Shown one piece after another: positions 16,397 through 25,103 of a stretch of 39,720 nt of DNA. The DNA is taken from the NCBI GenBank assembly GCA_030531385.1, contig JAUNNP010000011.1, forward strand, positions 1 to 39,720, read 5' to 3'. Position 1 is the first letter of the stretch. The number at the start of each line of letters is the position of its first letter. The position numbers and the translations under genes are program-made. A model generated the notes under the pieces. It did not search any database. It was not told the DNA's origin and saw only the letters and a list, made by a program, of their open reading frames with translations. The stretch is from Eubacteriales bacterium. Its GTDB lineage: Bacteria > Bacillota > Clostridia > Lachnospirales > Lachnospiraceae.

Positions 16397-17820
16397 GATT
16401 TAAAGACAGGATACAAAATATTAAATATCTGATAATTCCCATGATCGGCATTTTTTTTCTGCTGTTTTATATCAGGGCAGCCGGCGCGGATATCGTCTAT
16501 TCTGACTACATAAGGATAATTAATGAGTATCTTCCGGATGTAAACAATGCTTCAAAGATGTTTGTTCCGGACATACTTACAAGAATACCTGCGACCTTTC
16601 TTGCGAGACTTGTTAATGTAAGGACATTTTCCTATTCGGTGACATTTGACCGCATACTGTCACTTATTGGCATTGCAATAATGGCCTGGTGTCTGGGATA
16701 TTACTTTTATCGCCATGAAATATCATTTAAGTGGCAGATAATGATTTATATAGTTTTGTTTTCACTCAACAAGTGGGAAATACTGTTGAACGGAACAGCC
16801 TGGGCGCATGTGGTATCATTTGGCTTGTTCTTTATAAACTATCTTCTTATCGACCAGGTGTGGAACGGCGAAGCAACGACAAGGCAGGAGCTTGTAATAG
16901 TTATAATGCCTGTAATAATGCTGCTGTTTGCCGGAGAATATATAGTTTCATATGCCTGCACGCTTATTCTGGCAAGTCTGCTTGGCATTCTTACAGGAGG
17001 AGCAAACGGAAATGCGGGACAGAGGGAGCGGGCACTCTTTAGAAGCATGCTGGTCTCTGCCACGCTGGCACTCATTTTATATGTTACAAGCCGGCATTTT
17101 GCTGTATGGGAGCATTCCGGCGCAACTGATGCCGGAATAATAGAGGTCATCCTTCAGGAACCGCTTTATCTGCCGAAATTCTTTATCAAGACCTTTGCGG
17201 GGGCCGTCGTCGGACAGGAAACTATCAATAACTTTTTGCCGGGCGGAATGCCTCTTCCCAACAGGATCGTTCTGATTATTGGCGCAGCAGTCCTCGCAGG
17301 CTATATACTGGCGTTCATTACTTATTTTACGGCTGATATGCTCGAGCATACGATATTCCCGCTCATACTGCTTATATCGGGCTTTGGAAATCATATGCTG
17401 GTAACTATAGGCAGATGGATCTTTATGAATGAAAGCTACGCCCTGAGCTCCAGGTACAGCGGCCAGTTCATGGTGGGGCTTATTGGAATGCTGCTTATTT
17501 TCTCGATGTGTGATAAATACCGCAGACATTATAGGAGAAAGGATGAATCAAAGCGTACAGCCGTAAAGGCAGGGGTGATATTCATTACGGTTTTAATTAT
17601 TCTCGGAAACTGTTATACTAGCTACCAGGAGATAAATAAGGCAAAATACAGGGAAGCAAATTATGAGCGCATGATGGACGCCGTTCTTAACTATGAGACT
17701 TATCCAGAAGAGGAACTTATGTCGATGCTTGAATGGCATAAGTCACCGGATGACCTGTATAATGCGCTTAATATATTAAAAGACAATAAACTGAATGTCT
17801 TCAGCAGGCCGCATTTTTAA
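16393..17820 (+). CDS. Polytopic membrane protein of the polysaccharide locus
   Basis: A 475-residue protein with about ten hydrophobic segments, starting inside the previous stop (ATGA). The first loop holds D-Y-I-R-I-I-N-E-Y-L-P-D, again acidic and extracytoplasmic, and a N-K-W-E-I-L-L-N-G-T-A-W segment follows the fourth helix. The last 65 residues are soluble and charged. It could be a third GT-C-like transferase or a polymerase/ligase; it does not look like a Wzx flippase or a six-helix Wzm permease. The next gene, rfbF, starts 64 bp later with its own strong ribosome binding site. Confidence 0.75.
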   Translation: MRFKDRIQNIKYLIIPMIGIFFLLFYIRAAGADIVYSDYIRIINEYLPDVNNASKMFVPDILTRIPATFLARLVNVRTFSYSVTFDRILSLIGIAIMAWCLGYYFYRHEISFKWQIMIYIVLFSLNKWEILLNGTAWAHVVSFGLFFINYLLIDQVWNGEATTRQELVIVIMPVIMLLFAGEYIVSYACTLILASLLGILTGGANGNAGQRERALFRSMLVSATLALILYVTSRHFAVWEHSGATDAGIIEVILQEPLYLPKFFIKTFAGAVVGQETINNFLPGGMPLPNRIVLIIGAAVLAGYILAFITYFTADMLEHTIFPLILLISGFGNHMLVTIGRWIFMNESYALSSRYSGQFMVGLIGMLLIFSMCDKYRRHYRRKDESKRTAVKAGVIFITVLIILGNCYTSYQEINKAKYREANYERMMDAVLNYETYPEEELMSMLEWHKSPDDLYNALNILKDNKLNVFSRPHF

Positions 17821-17884
17821 AGCCCGGTCATGCTCTGCCGCGGGAGGCAGCTTACATTCATATGATCAGATACAGGAGAACAGC

Positions 17885-18658
17885 ATGAAAGTTGTGATTT
17901 TAGCCGGCGGACTCGGCACACGCATCAGCGAGGAAAGTCATCTTAAGCCAAAGCCGATGATAGAAATTGGAGAAAGACCGATCCTCTGGCATATTATGAA
18001 GTATTACTCAACCTATGGCTTTGACGAGTTCATAATATGCGCAGGCTACAGGCAGTATGTTATAAAGGAATATTTTTCTGAATATTTCCTGCATAATTCG
18101 GATATTACCTTCGATCTTTCGACCAACTCTATGACGATCCACAATAATAATTCCGAGAAGTGGAAGGTAAGCGTTATAGATACAGGTCTTATGACCATGA
18201 CCGGGGGAAGGATCAGAAGGATCCGTGAGTATGTCGGAGATGAACCGTTTATGCTTACCTATGGAGATGGAGTATGTGATGTGGACCTTGATGCGCTGCT
18301 GAAATTTCACAGGTCACACGGAAAAACAGCGACTATTACCATGGTGAATATTTCCGAAATGAAGGGCGTGCTGGAGGTCGATAAAAATGGCCTGATCACA
18401 TCTTTTAGAGAAAAGGAAGAGAAGGACGCGTCACTTATCAACGGCGGATATATGGTATTCAATAAGGAAATATTTGACTATCTGGATTCTGATGACACCG
18501 TTCTTGAAAAGGGACCATTGGGACGCCTCAGTAAAGAGGGGCAGCTGATGGGATATAATCATGAAGGCTTCTGGCAGTGCATGGATACCCAGCGCGAGAA
18601 GAAAAAGCTGGAAGAACTTTGGGCGACGGGACATGCTCCATGGAAGAAGTGGCAGTGA
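17885..18658 (+). CDS. rfbF: Glucose-1-phosphate cytidylyltransferase
   Basis: This enzyme joins CTP and glucose-1-phosphate to make CDP-glucose, the entry to CDP-6-deoxy and CDP-3,6-dideoxyhexoses. The start at 17885 has AGGAG 6 bp upstream and gives 257 residues, the usual RfbF length. An upstream in-frame ATG at 17795 would add a 30-residue tail unlike the family. The N-terminus carries the nucleotidyltransferase signature AGGLGTRISEESHLKPKPM, and MLTYGDGVCDVD (about 122-133) supplies the metal/nucleotide site. It is directly followed by rfbG and rfbH in pathway order. Confidence 0.96.
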   Translation: MKVVILAGGLGTRISEESHLKPKPMIEIGERPILWHIMKYYSTYGFDEFIICAGYRQYVIKEYFSEYFLHNSDITFDLSTNSMTIHNNNSEKWKVSVIDTGLMTMTGGRIRRIREYVGDEPFMLTYGDGVCDVDLDALLKFHRSHGKTATITMVNISEMKGVLEVDKNGLITSFREKEEKDASLINGGYMVFNKEIFDYLDSDDTVLEKGPLGRLSKEGQLMGYNHEGFWQCMDTQREKKKLEELWATGHAPWKKWQ

Positions 18659-18696
18659 CCGTGGCCGTATAAGAAACGAGGGTAAGGAGTACAGTA

Positions 18697-19842
18697 TTGA
18701 TAGATTTTAAAAAGCTCAGCGAATTTTATAACGGAAAGAAGGTCCTTCTTACAGGACACACCGGGTTTAAGGGCAGCTATATGACAGTCATATTGGGACT
18801 GATGGGCGCAAAGGTCTACGGTTATGCCTTAAAGCCGAATACTGTGCCATGCCTCTTTGATATCCTGTATGGCGACGGAGTTTCGTCAAGGTCGGAGACA
18901 GAGCTTACAATAAGGACATCCAGGGTCTCGGGTCTGAAGACCGGTATCGTGGAGAGCAGGATAGATGATATTCTTAATTTTGATGCTCTTACGGATTACT
19001 ACAACAGGATCAGTCCCGACATCGTGATTCACATGGCGGCACAGCCGCTCGTCAGAGAAAGCTACCGCATCCCGAGAGATACTTATGAAATTAATGTCAT
19101 GGGCACTGTCAATCTGCTCGAATGCATAAGAAATAATCCGTGCTGCGCGTCTTTTCTTAATGTCACGACAGACAAGGTTTATTTCAATGAAGAAAGGCCG
19201 GGGTACGGCTATAGAGAAAACGACAAGCTCGATGGCTTCGATCCGTATTCCAATTCAAAGTCATGTTCTGAGCTCGTTACCCACAGCTATGCTGCCTCAT
19301 TTTTAAAGGATCAGGGTGTTGCGGTATCTACAGCGCGTGCGGGAAATGTCATAGGCGGCGGTGATTTCAGTCCGGACCGTATAATCCCCGACTGCGTAAG
19401 GGCAGCTGTAGGCGGAAAGGAGATAGTTCTCAGAAATCTGGGAAGCATCAGACCATATCAGCACGTTCTTGAGCCGTTATTTGTATATCTGACGATCGCT
19501 ATGGAACAGGCACTTGATCCGGAATATGCCGGCTGGTATAACGTCGGTCCGGACAGGGAGGACTGTATCACAACGGGTGAGCTTTGTGAGCTGTTTGTAA
19601 ATGAATACGGTGGAGATCTTACATGGACGGCTCCGGAAAATTCGGAAGGACCGCATGAAGCAGGTCTGCTTATGCTTGACAATAGTAAGCTTAAGGAGAC
19701 CTTTAGCTGGGAGCCGGTATGGCATATGCCGCGGACGATAAAGGCAGTCTGTGACTGGACAAAGGCATGGCAGAGCAGCAATACCGAAGCCAATGAGGAG
19801 CTTTTAAGGGAAATAATAGAGTATGGACAGCAATTTAAATAA
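18697..19842 (+). CDS. rfbG: CDP-glucose 4,6-dehydratase
   Basis: An NAD-dependent short-chain dehydrogenase of 381 residues that converts CDP-glucose to CDP-4-keto-6-deoxyglucose. The Rossmann motif GHTGFKGSY is at about 20-28. The catalytic Tyr-Lys pair is in FDPYSNSKSCSE, and the threonine of the triad is in NVTTDKVY. The start is TTG: GTAAGGAG ends 7 bp before it, and no ATG fits the expected N-terminus IDFKKLSEFYNGKKVLLTG. The last 20 bp overlap rfbH. Confidence 0.95.
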   Translation: MIDFKKLSEFYNGKKVLLTGHTGFKGSYMTVILGLMGAKVYGYALKPNTVPCLFDILYGDGVSSRSETELTIRTSRVSGLKTGIVESRIDDILNFDALTDYYNRISPDIVIHMAAQPLVRESYRIPRDTYEINVMGTVNLLECIRNNPCCASFLNVTTDKVYFNEERPGYGYRENDKLDGFDPYSNSKSCSELVTHSYAASFLKDQGVAVSTARAGNVIGGGDFSPDRIIPDCVRAAVGGKEIVLRNLGSIRPYQHVLEPLFVYLTIAMEQALDPEYAGWYNVGPDREDCITTGELCELFVNEYGGDLTWTAPENSEGPHEAGLLMLDNSKLKETFSWEPVWHMPRTIKAVCDWTKAWQSSNTEANEELLREIIEYGQQFK

Positions 19843-21190
19843 TATATTTAAGAACTTAAGTGAAAAAGAAGCCCATGAACTAATACTGCAGCTTGTGGGC
19901 AAGTACTGTGATACCTACCACAATCAGGATAAAGGTAAGCCATATGTTCCGGGCAGCAGGATCCCTTATGCGGCAAGAGTTTATGACCGTGAGGAAATGA
20001 TGAATCTTGTCGACAGCTCATTGGAGTTCTGGCTCACAATGGGCCGATATACCAACGAATTCGAGGCCGGACTTGCCAGGTTCATAGGAGTTCCGTTTGC
20101 GGATGTAGTAAATTCGGGTTCATCGGCAAACCTTCTTGCATTCATGGCACTGACCGCGCATCAGCTTGGAGACAGGGCGATAAAGCGGGGAGATGAGATA
20201 ATCACAGTTGCGGCAGGCTTTCCGACAACAGTAACACCCGCGCTCAATTTTGGCGCGGTGCCTGTATTTATTGACGTAAAGCTTCCTGAGTATAACCTTG
20301 ATGAAAGTAAGCTTGAGGCTGCATTATCTGACAAGACCAAGGCTGTAATGGCTGCGCATACTCTTGGAAATCCATTCAATCTCAAGGTGGTCAGAGACTT
20401 TTGCAAAAAGCACGGTCTTTGGCTGATCGAGGATAACTGTGATGCTCTTGGCAGCAGATATTACATCGATGGTGAATGGAAAATGACAGGCGCAATAGGA
20501 GACATTGGCACCTCCTCCTTCTATCCTCCTCACCATATGACAATGGGAGAAGGCGGAGCGGTATATACGGCGGATCCCGAGCTTCAGAGACTCCTTTTGA
20601 GCATGCGTGACTGGGGACGTGACTGTATATGCAAGTCGGGTCAGGACAACCGCTGCGGACACCGCTTTGACGGACAGTTTGGAGAGCTTCCCAAGGGTTA
20701 TGACCATAAATATGTATATTCAACATTTGGATATAATCTTGGCATAACGGATATGCAGTCAGCAGTAGGCTGTGCCCAGTTGAAGAAATTCCCTTCATTT
20801 GCAGAGAGGAGAAAACAGAATTGGGCATTTTTGAGGCAGCAGCTTGAAGGTGCTGAGGACAGACTGCTCCTCCCGGCAGCTGAGGCTGATTCCGATCCAA
20901 GCTGGTTTGGTTTCTGTATGACAGTAGCTGAAGGTGTGGACAGGACAAAGGCAATCAGATACATCGAGGATCATGGTGTCCAGACAAGACTTCTTTTTGC
21001 AGGCAATCTTACCAAGCATCCATGTTTTGACGGGATCAGAAATGACGGATCGTCATACCGCATTTCCGGAGAACTGACAAATACAGATATAATAATGAAC
21101 CGCACCTTCTGGGTCGGCGTATACCCCGGCATGACTGAAGACAGACTTGCTTATATGGCAAAGATAATCAGGGAAGCCGTAAGTCTTTAA
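19823..21190 (+). CDS. rfbH: CDP-4-keto-6-deoxyglucose 3-dehydrase (E1-type)
   Basis: A 455-residue fold-type I PLP/PMP enzyme that carries out C-3 dehydration of CDP-4-keto-6-deoxyglucose. The usual PLP lysine is replaced by histidine in the [15 protein letters not shown] segment, a hallmark of E1/ColD-type dehydrases. A cysteine cluster in [20 protein letters not shown] matches the [2Fe-2S]-binding region that separates E1 from ColD. ENCDALGS-like (here DNCDALGS) and NSGSSANLL cofactor segments are present. E1 normally needs the reductase E3 to finish C-3 deoxygenation, but no E3 gene follows. AAGGGA lies 11 bp before the ATG. Confidence 0.95.
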   Translation: MDSNLNNIFKNLSEKEAHELILQLVGKYCDTYHNQDKGKPYVPGSRIPYAARVYDREEMMNLVDSSLEFWLTMGRYTNEFEAGLARFIGVPFADVVNSGSSANLLAFMALTAHQLGDRAIKRGDEIITVAAGFPTTVTPALNFGAVPVFIDVKLPEYNLDESKLEAALSDKTKAVMAAHTLGNPFNLKVVRDFCKKHGLWLIEDNCDALGSRYYIDGEWKMTGAIGDIGTSSFYPPHHMTMGEGGAVYTADPELQRLLLSMRDWGRDCICKSGQDNRCGHRFDGQFGELPKGYDHKYVYSTFGYNLGITDMQSAVGCAQLKKFPSFAERRKQNWAFLRQQLEGAEDRLLLPAAEADSDPSWFGFCMTVAEGVDRTKAIRYIEDHGVQTRLLFAGNLTKHPCFDGIRNDGSSYRISGELTNTDIIMNRTFWVGVYPGMTEDRLAYMAKIIREAVSL

Positions 21191-21205
21191 GAAATATTTA
21201 GAAGC

Positions 21206-21229
21206 GGCGCGCACTTTTTGTGCGCTGCC
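21206..21229 (+). other. Intercistronic hairpin between rfbH and licD
   Basis: GCGCAC (21209-21214) and GTGCGC (21220-21225) pair perfectly around a TTTTT loop; GGC/GCC bases extend the stem with one bulged A. No U-run follows, and the licD ribosome binding site GGAG starts 2 bp after it. It may stabilise or process the mRNA, or modulate licD translation; it is not a standard terminator. Confidence 0.6.
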
Positions 21230-21242
21230 CGGAGATACATTT

Positions 21243-22121
21243 ATGCTGCAGATTTTCAATACAAAGAAACTTAAAGAGGCTCAGGATGCGAGCCTTGAGA
21301 TACTTCTCGAGGTGGACAGGATATGCCGCGCGCATGACATTGTTTATATGCTTGACGCAGGCACTCTGCTTGGTGCTGTAAGGCATAAGGGCTTTATTCC
21401 CTGGGATGACGATGTTGATATTGCGATGACCAGGGAAAATTTTGAGAGCTTTAAGAAGGCTGCGGCAGGTGAACTGGACAGCGGTATGCAGCTTATCCTG
21501 CCGGATGACTACAGGGGCGGCGCGGCGTTTTATGATTTTACTCCAAGGATAATCTATCTTAATTCAAGAAGGCATGCCGTATCTGCCGAGATGGATTTTT
21601 ATGAGGGTAAGCTCAACCATCTCTGGGTCGACATTTTTATACTTGACAATATTTCCGATTCATCAATGCAGGATAAGATCACGCGCTTCAGACAGAAAAT
21701 GCTGTATGGATACGCAATGACAAAGCGTTACAGTCTTGATATGTCAAAATACAAGGGGCTGGACAAGCTTAAAGTACAGGTACTCACTGCTCTTGGAAAA
21801 AACAAGAACATGAAGGATATATTTAAGGCCCAGGAAGAGCTCTCCGTTAAGTTTAACGGAAAGGACACAAACAGGCTGTATTATTCCAATTACCAGCCTG
21901 ATTATATGCATGATACCATCAGACGTGAGTGGATAAGCAAGCCCGCAGAGCTTGAATTTGAGGGGCATATGCTGCTGGCGCCGTCAGATCCTGACAGTGT
22001 GCTCAGGGAAATATATGGAGATTATATGCAGCTTCCTCCTGAAGACAAAAGAGTACCGTCACATTCGGATGATATCGAGGTCTTTAAGGACGGAGTACCT
22101 CCTGTGCTCCCGACCAGATAA
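21243..22121 (+). CDS. licD: LicD-family phosphotransferase
   Basis: LicD-type nucleotidyltransferase-fold proteins transfer a phospho-substituent, classically phosphocholine, from a CDP-activated donor to a surface glycan. The 292-residue protein has the defining segment [20 protein letters not shown] (about 39-58) with the metal-binding aspartates, then [14 protein letters not shown] mid-protein [15 protein letters not shown] segment also fits. No licA/licB/licC choline genes are in the window, so the substituent could be another alcohol phosphate. GGAG at 21231-21234 lies 8 bp before the ATG. Confidence 0.93.
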   Translation: MLQIFNTKKLKEAQDASLEILLEVDRICRAHDIVYMLDAGTLLGAVRHKGFIPWDDDVDIAMTRENFESFKKAAAGELDSGMQLILPDDYRGGAAFYDFTPRIIYLNSRRHAVSAEMDFYEGKLNHLWVDIFILDNISDSSMQDKITRFRQKMLYGYAMTKRYSLDMSKYKGLDKLKVQVLTALGKNKNMKDIFKAQEELSVKFNGKDTNRLYYSNYQPDYMHDTIRREWISKPAELEFEGHMLLAPSDPDSVLREIYGDYMQLPPEDKRVPSHSDDIEVFKDGVPPVLPTR

Positions 22122-22168
22122 AACGCAGGACATAAATTATATGAAGATACATCAGAAGAGGTTTTTAA

Positions 22169-23140
22169 GTGATTGAAATAATCAGCCTTATAGTTTCAGT
22201 CTATAACGAGGAATCCGGACTGGAGCAGTTCTACAAAACAACAAAACAGAAAATGGACGAGCTGATAAGCGAAAAAACTGCCTATGACTATGATATCTAT
22301 TTTGTAAATGACGGAAGCACTGACAGCAGCGCAGAGCTCCTTGATAAAATCCACGACGCCGATCCCAGGCATGTGAAGCTTATCAGCTTTTCAAGAAATT
22401 TTGGACATGAGGCTGCCATGACTGCGGGACTTGACTACGCAGACGGTGATTACCTTATATTTATGGATGCCGACCTGCAGCATCCGCCGGCATGCATTCC
22501 GGATATCATTGAGTGCTTTGAAAAAGGATATGAGATCATAAACATGGTCCGCACGCAAAATGACGACCAGTCGGCATTCGGAAGGTTAGCATCAGGTATG
22601 TTTTACAATATTATAAACAGGATCTCAGATGCAAAAATCATACCGGCGGCTTCTGATTTTTTTGCCATAAACGGCAAGGCTGCGGCTGTACTGAAAAATA
22701 ATTACAGGGAAAAGGTAAGGTTCCTGCGCGGCTTTGTGCAGAACATAGGCTTTAATAAGACAACGCTCGAATATGAGGCCGGGACACGAGTAGCAGGACA
22801 CAGTCACTACAGCTTCGGAAAGCTCCTGAAGCTTTCCATGGATGCCGTCACCTGCTTTTCGGATATGCCGCTTAAATTCGGTATATATGCCGGCTTGTTC
22901 TCCGGCTTTCTGGGTGTACTGCTTATAATCTATACACTCTTTACGAGAAACGGTGCGCCAAGCGGGTATGCAACTATAGTTATTGTGCTTTGCTTTATGT
23001 TTGCTGTACTTTTTATGCTTCTCGGGATCATGGGAAGCTACATATCCATCCTGTTCAGGGAAATGAAGGACAGACCGATATACATTATCAGGGATATAAA
23101 AGGTCATACAGATCCGGCAGACGGCAAAACCGGTAAATGA
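22169..23140 (+). CDS. GT2 glycosyltransferase, GtrB/DPM1-like with two C-terminal membrane helices
   Basis: The 323-residue protein resembles polyprenyl-phosphate sugar transferases that load glucose or a related sugar on undecaprenyl phosphate. Marks are LIVSVYNEESGLEQFY at the N-terminus, FVNDGSTDSS, SFSRNFGHEAAMTAGLDYA and FMDADLQHPP. Two hydrophobic helices follow (about 232-255 and 265-292). The start is GTG with GAAGAGG 7 bp upstream. Such an enzyme would supply the donor lipid for GT-C transferases, which supports that reading of the three membrane proteins upstream. It is the last gene of the locus; the convergent kinase gene ends 8 bp away. Confidence 0.92.
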   Translation: MIEIISLIVSVYNEESGLEQFYKTTKQKMDELISEKTAYDYDIYFVNDGSTDSSAELLDKIHDADPRHVKLISFSRNFGHEAAMTAGLDYADGDYLIFMDADLQHPPACIPDIIECFEKGYEIINMVRTQNDDQSAFGRLASGMFYNIINRISDAKIIPAASDFFAINGKAAAVLKNNYREKVRFLRGFVQNIGFNKTTLEYEAGTRVAGHSHYSFGKLLKLSMDAVTCFSDMPLKFGIYAGLFSGFLGVLLIIYTLFTRNGAPSGYATIVIVLCFMFAVLFMLLGIMGSYISILFREMKDRPIYIIRDIKGHTDPADGKTGK

Positions 23141-23148
23141 ATAATTGA

Positions 23149-24213
23149 TCAGTCTTCGGTATTATCCGGAAGAAAAACAGTAAAGGTGCTTCCTTCATTG
23201 GGGGCGCTTTTTATTTTTATACTTCCGCCGTGCATCACTACTATCTGCTTTACAAGGGCCAGACCAAGTCCGTTTCCGGCAACACTGTGATTGTTGTCCG
23301 CCTGATAGAACTTATCAAAGGCGTGCTTCTGCTCCTCCTCTGACATACCTATGCCGGTGTCGCGGATGGAAAAGCTGACACCTCCCGCGGCTTTTTTCAG
23401 GTCAAAGAAGATGCTGCCGCCCTCGGGCGTAAACTTTATAGCATTTGCGATCAGATTGGTCCAGACCTGTGGAAGCAGGTCCTCAAAACCTTTAAAGTCT
23501 ATGGAATCAAGCTCAGGATCGATATTCAGCTGTTTTTTGTCCCATTCGGTCTCCTGAAGGAGTATGGAACGGCGTATCTGCTCGTCTAGCGAAAATACGG
23601 TCTTATGCTGGTTGAACTGTTGGTTTTCAAGCTTTGAAAGCTTTAATATATTTCCGGTGAGAGTGGTAAGCCTGAGAGAGCTTTCAATAATATTCGATGT
23701 GTAAAAACGCTGCTCATCATTTAGATCGGTGGCGGAGAGCAGAGAGGTATAGCCGTCGATAGCAGCAAGGGGCGTCTTGAATTCGTGTGAGACATTAGTT
23801 ATAAAATCCGACTTGAGCATCTCAGTAGAGTCAAGCTCGCGGACCATTTTGTTGAAATTAGAGATCATAAGCTCTATCGGGTCGAAGACGGGAGAAAATG
23901 CGCCGGAATGACCTTTTTCCTTAAGACGCACGCTGAAGTCCCCGGAGGCCACCTTTGTCATTGCTTCACTGACCTCATCTATGGGATTGATAAAGGTACG
24001 TGCCACTATAGTGGTTATCAGTCCGGATATCGAGAAGGCAGTAAGGATGATCGCAATGACAGGGATCATGCGTCCGCGAAAGCCGGAGCGGACCAGAAGG
24101 AAGACGATGGAGCCGGTAACGAACAGCTGAATGATCACGATGGCGGACATCATTAAGGCAAAGCGGTGCCAGAGCTTTATCTGTGTATTTTTCATAAGCG
24201 GACGATCGATCAT
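23149..24213 (-). CDS. Sensor histidine kinase with HAMP domain
   Basis: A 354-residue membrane kinase. Two transmembrane helices (about 19-41 and 50-72) are separated by only about 8 residues, so there is almost no extracellular sensor loop; signals are probably sensed in or at the membrane. A HAMP domain (about 73-130) leads to the HisKA domain with phosphorylated H143 in NVSHEFKTPLAAIDGY. The HATPase domain shows the N box LIANAIKFTPEG, DTGIGMS and NGLGLALVKQI. Its start overlaps the regulator stop by 4 bp. Targets are not visible, but the pair lies beside the polysaccharide locus. Confidence 0.94.
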   Translation of the reverse strand: MIDRPLMKNTQIKLWHRFALMMSAIVIIQLFVTGSIVFLLVRSGFRGRMIPVIAIILTAFSISGLITTIVARTFINPIDEVSEAMTKVASGDFSVRLKEKGHSGAFSPVFDPIELMISNFNKMVRELDSTEMLKSDFITNVSHEFKTPLAAIDGYTSLLSATDLNDEQRFYTSNIIESSLRLTTLTGNILKLSKLENQQFNQHKTVFSLDEQIRRSILLQETEWDKKQLNIDPELDSIDFKGFEDLLPQVWTNLIANAIKFTPEGGSIFFDLKKAAGGVSFSIRDTGIGMSEEEQKHAFDKFYQADNNHSVAGNGLGLALVKQIVVMHGGSIKIKSAPNEGSTFTVFLPDNTED

Positions 24214-24893
24214 GATTTATTTATCACGGCCTTGTAGCCGAGCCCCCGTACTGTCAGAAGTTCAAAATCCGGACAGTCCTCAAAATGCCTTCTGAGACGG
24301 TTGATATGAACATCTATAGTCTGGGCATCGGATTTTGAATCCGGTCCCCATATTTCATCCATAAGCTGAAGTCTGGTCATGATCTTTCCGGGATATGAAA
24401 GAAGCTTATAAAGCAGCAGAAACTCTTTTTGTGTAAGATCGACACTTCCTGCTTCCGTAGTTACAGTCATGGCATCATAGTCAAGCAGAGTGCCGCCGAC
24501 AGTAAGCTTATGGTCATTAAGGATGTTTGCACGCCTTAGGAGCGCGTTGACCCTCAGTACCATTTCATTAACATCAACAGGCTTTGTCATATAGTCATCG
24601 ACGCCTATATTAAAGCTCTTTTGCTTGGCCGGGAAATCATCCCTTGCCGTGATCATCAGTATAGGTATCTCAGGATCATATTCGCGTATGGCTGATACGA
24701 GACTGTAGCCGTCCATGGCAGGCATCATAATATCAGTGATTATAAGATGGACATGTTCGTTTTCAAGCTTGTTGCATGCATCCTCACCGTTTTCAGCCTG
24801 AATGGTGTCAAAGCCGGCCTTGGCAAGAACAGTACTGTAGAGACTGCAGAGCTGTCTGTCATCTTCAACTATCATAATCTTATTCAGAAACAT
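24210..24893 (-). CDS. OmpR-family response regulator
   Basis: A receiver domain (about 1-120) has the acidic pair E10-D11-D12, phosphoacceptor D54 in IITDIMMPAMDG and lysine in DDYMTKPVDV. It is joined to a winged-helix DNA-binding domain (about 135-225) ending TVRGLGYKAV. The start at 24893 is chosen because GGAGG lies 5 bp upstream and the protein then begins MFLNKIMIVEDD; a longer frame would add 10 unrelated residues. It is transcribed first in the pair with the histidine kinase. Confidence 0.95.
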   Translation of the reverse strand: MFLNKIMIVEDDRQLCSLYSTVLAKAGFDTIQAENGEDACNKLENEHVHLIITDIMMPAMDGYSLVSAIREYDPEIPILMITARDDFPAKQKSFNIGVDDYMTKPVDVNEMVLRVNALLRRANILNDHKLTVGGTLLDYDAMTVTTEAGSVDLTQKEFLLLYKLLSYPGKIMTRLQLMDEIWGPDSKSDAQTIDVHINRLRRHFEDCPDFELLTVRGLGYKAVINKS

Positions 24894-24933
24894 AATGCCT
24901 CCGGCAAAAAGTAACCACAACAAAATAAATCAT

Positions 24934-24948
24934 AATACATCATGTATT
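24934..24948. promoter_or_regulatory. 15-bp palindrome in the divergent regulator-thiN gap
   Basis: AATACAT (24934-24940) and ATGTATT (24942-24948) form a perfect inverted repeat around a single base. A TATAAT hexamer on the plus strand (24958-24963) lies 9 bp beyond, with only a poor -35 overlapping the palindrome. Size and location fit an operator for a dimeric regulator, possibly the adjacent OmpR-type protein, though that family more often uses direct repeats. Confidence 0.45.
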
Positions 24949-25046
24949 TTAAATGCCTATAATGAACAAAATATGAACTTTGAGTAATGCGAAATATTCA
25001 CGAAAATGTTATAACATAAATGATAGCAGTGTCAAAAGTCCGAATC

Positions 25047-25068
25047 AATGACAAGACTTCTTGTCATT
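25047..25068 (+). other. Hairpin in the thiN 5' leader
   Basis: AATGACAAGA (25047-25056) and TCTTGTCATT (25059-25068) are perfect reverse complements with 2 bases between them, giving about 9 bp of stem and a 4-nt loop. No U-run follows, so it is not a simple terminator; the thiN ribosome binding site begins 23 bp later. I found no TPP riboswitch signature in the leader. It could be an RNA element or a DNA operator. Confidence 0.5.
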
Positions 25069-25103
25069 TGATGAGTGAATTTATGAGTATAAGGAGGTTC
25101 ATT

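Noticed and set aside
17795..17884. Upstream start for rfbF
   Set aside because: The extra 30 residues do not fit the family, whereas 17885 has AGGAG at 6 bp and gives the canonical 257 residues.
20324..21019. Several long minus-strand open frames opposite rfbH
   Set aside because: They overlap each other and the conserved rfbH gene, and none has recognisable domains or a start site with SD.
21206..21229. Intrinsic terminator between rfbH and licD
   Set aside because: The T-run is in the loop, not after the stem, and licD follows at once in the same direction.
6036..23140. Horizontally acquired island with mobile elements
   Set aside because: No transposase, integrase, tRNA or flanking repeat was seen, and base composition does not visibly break at the edges, although glycan loci often move between strains.
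24894..25103. TPP riboswitch upstream of thiN
   Set aside because: The expected conserved CUGAGA and ACCUGA-type blocks are not found; only the palindrome and hairpin are present.
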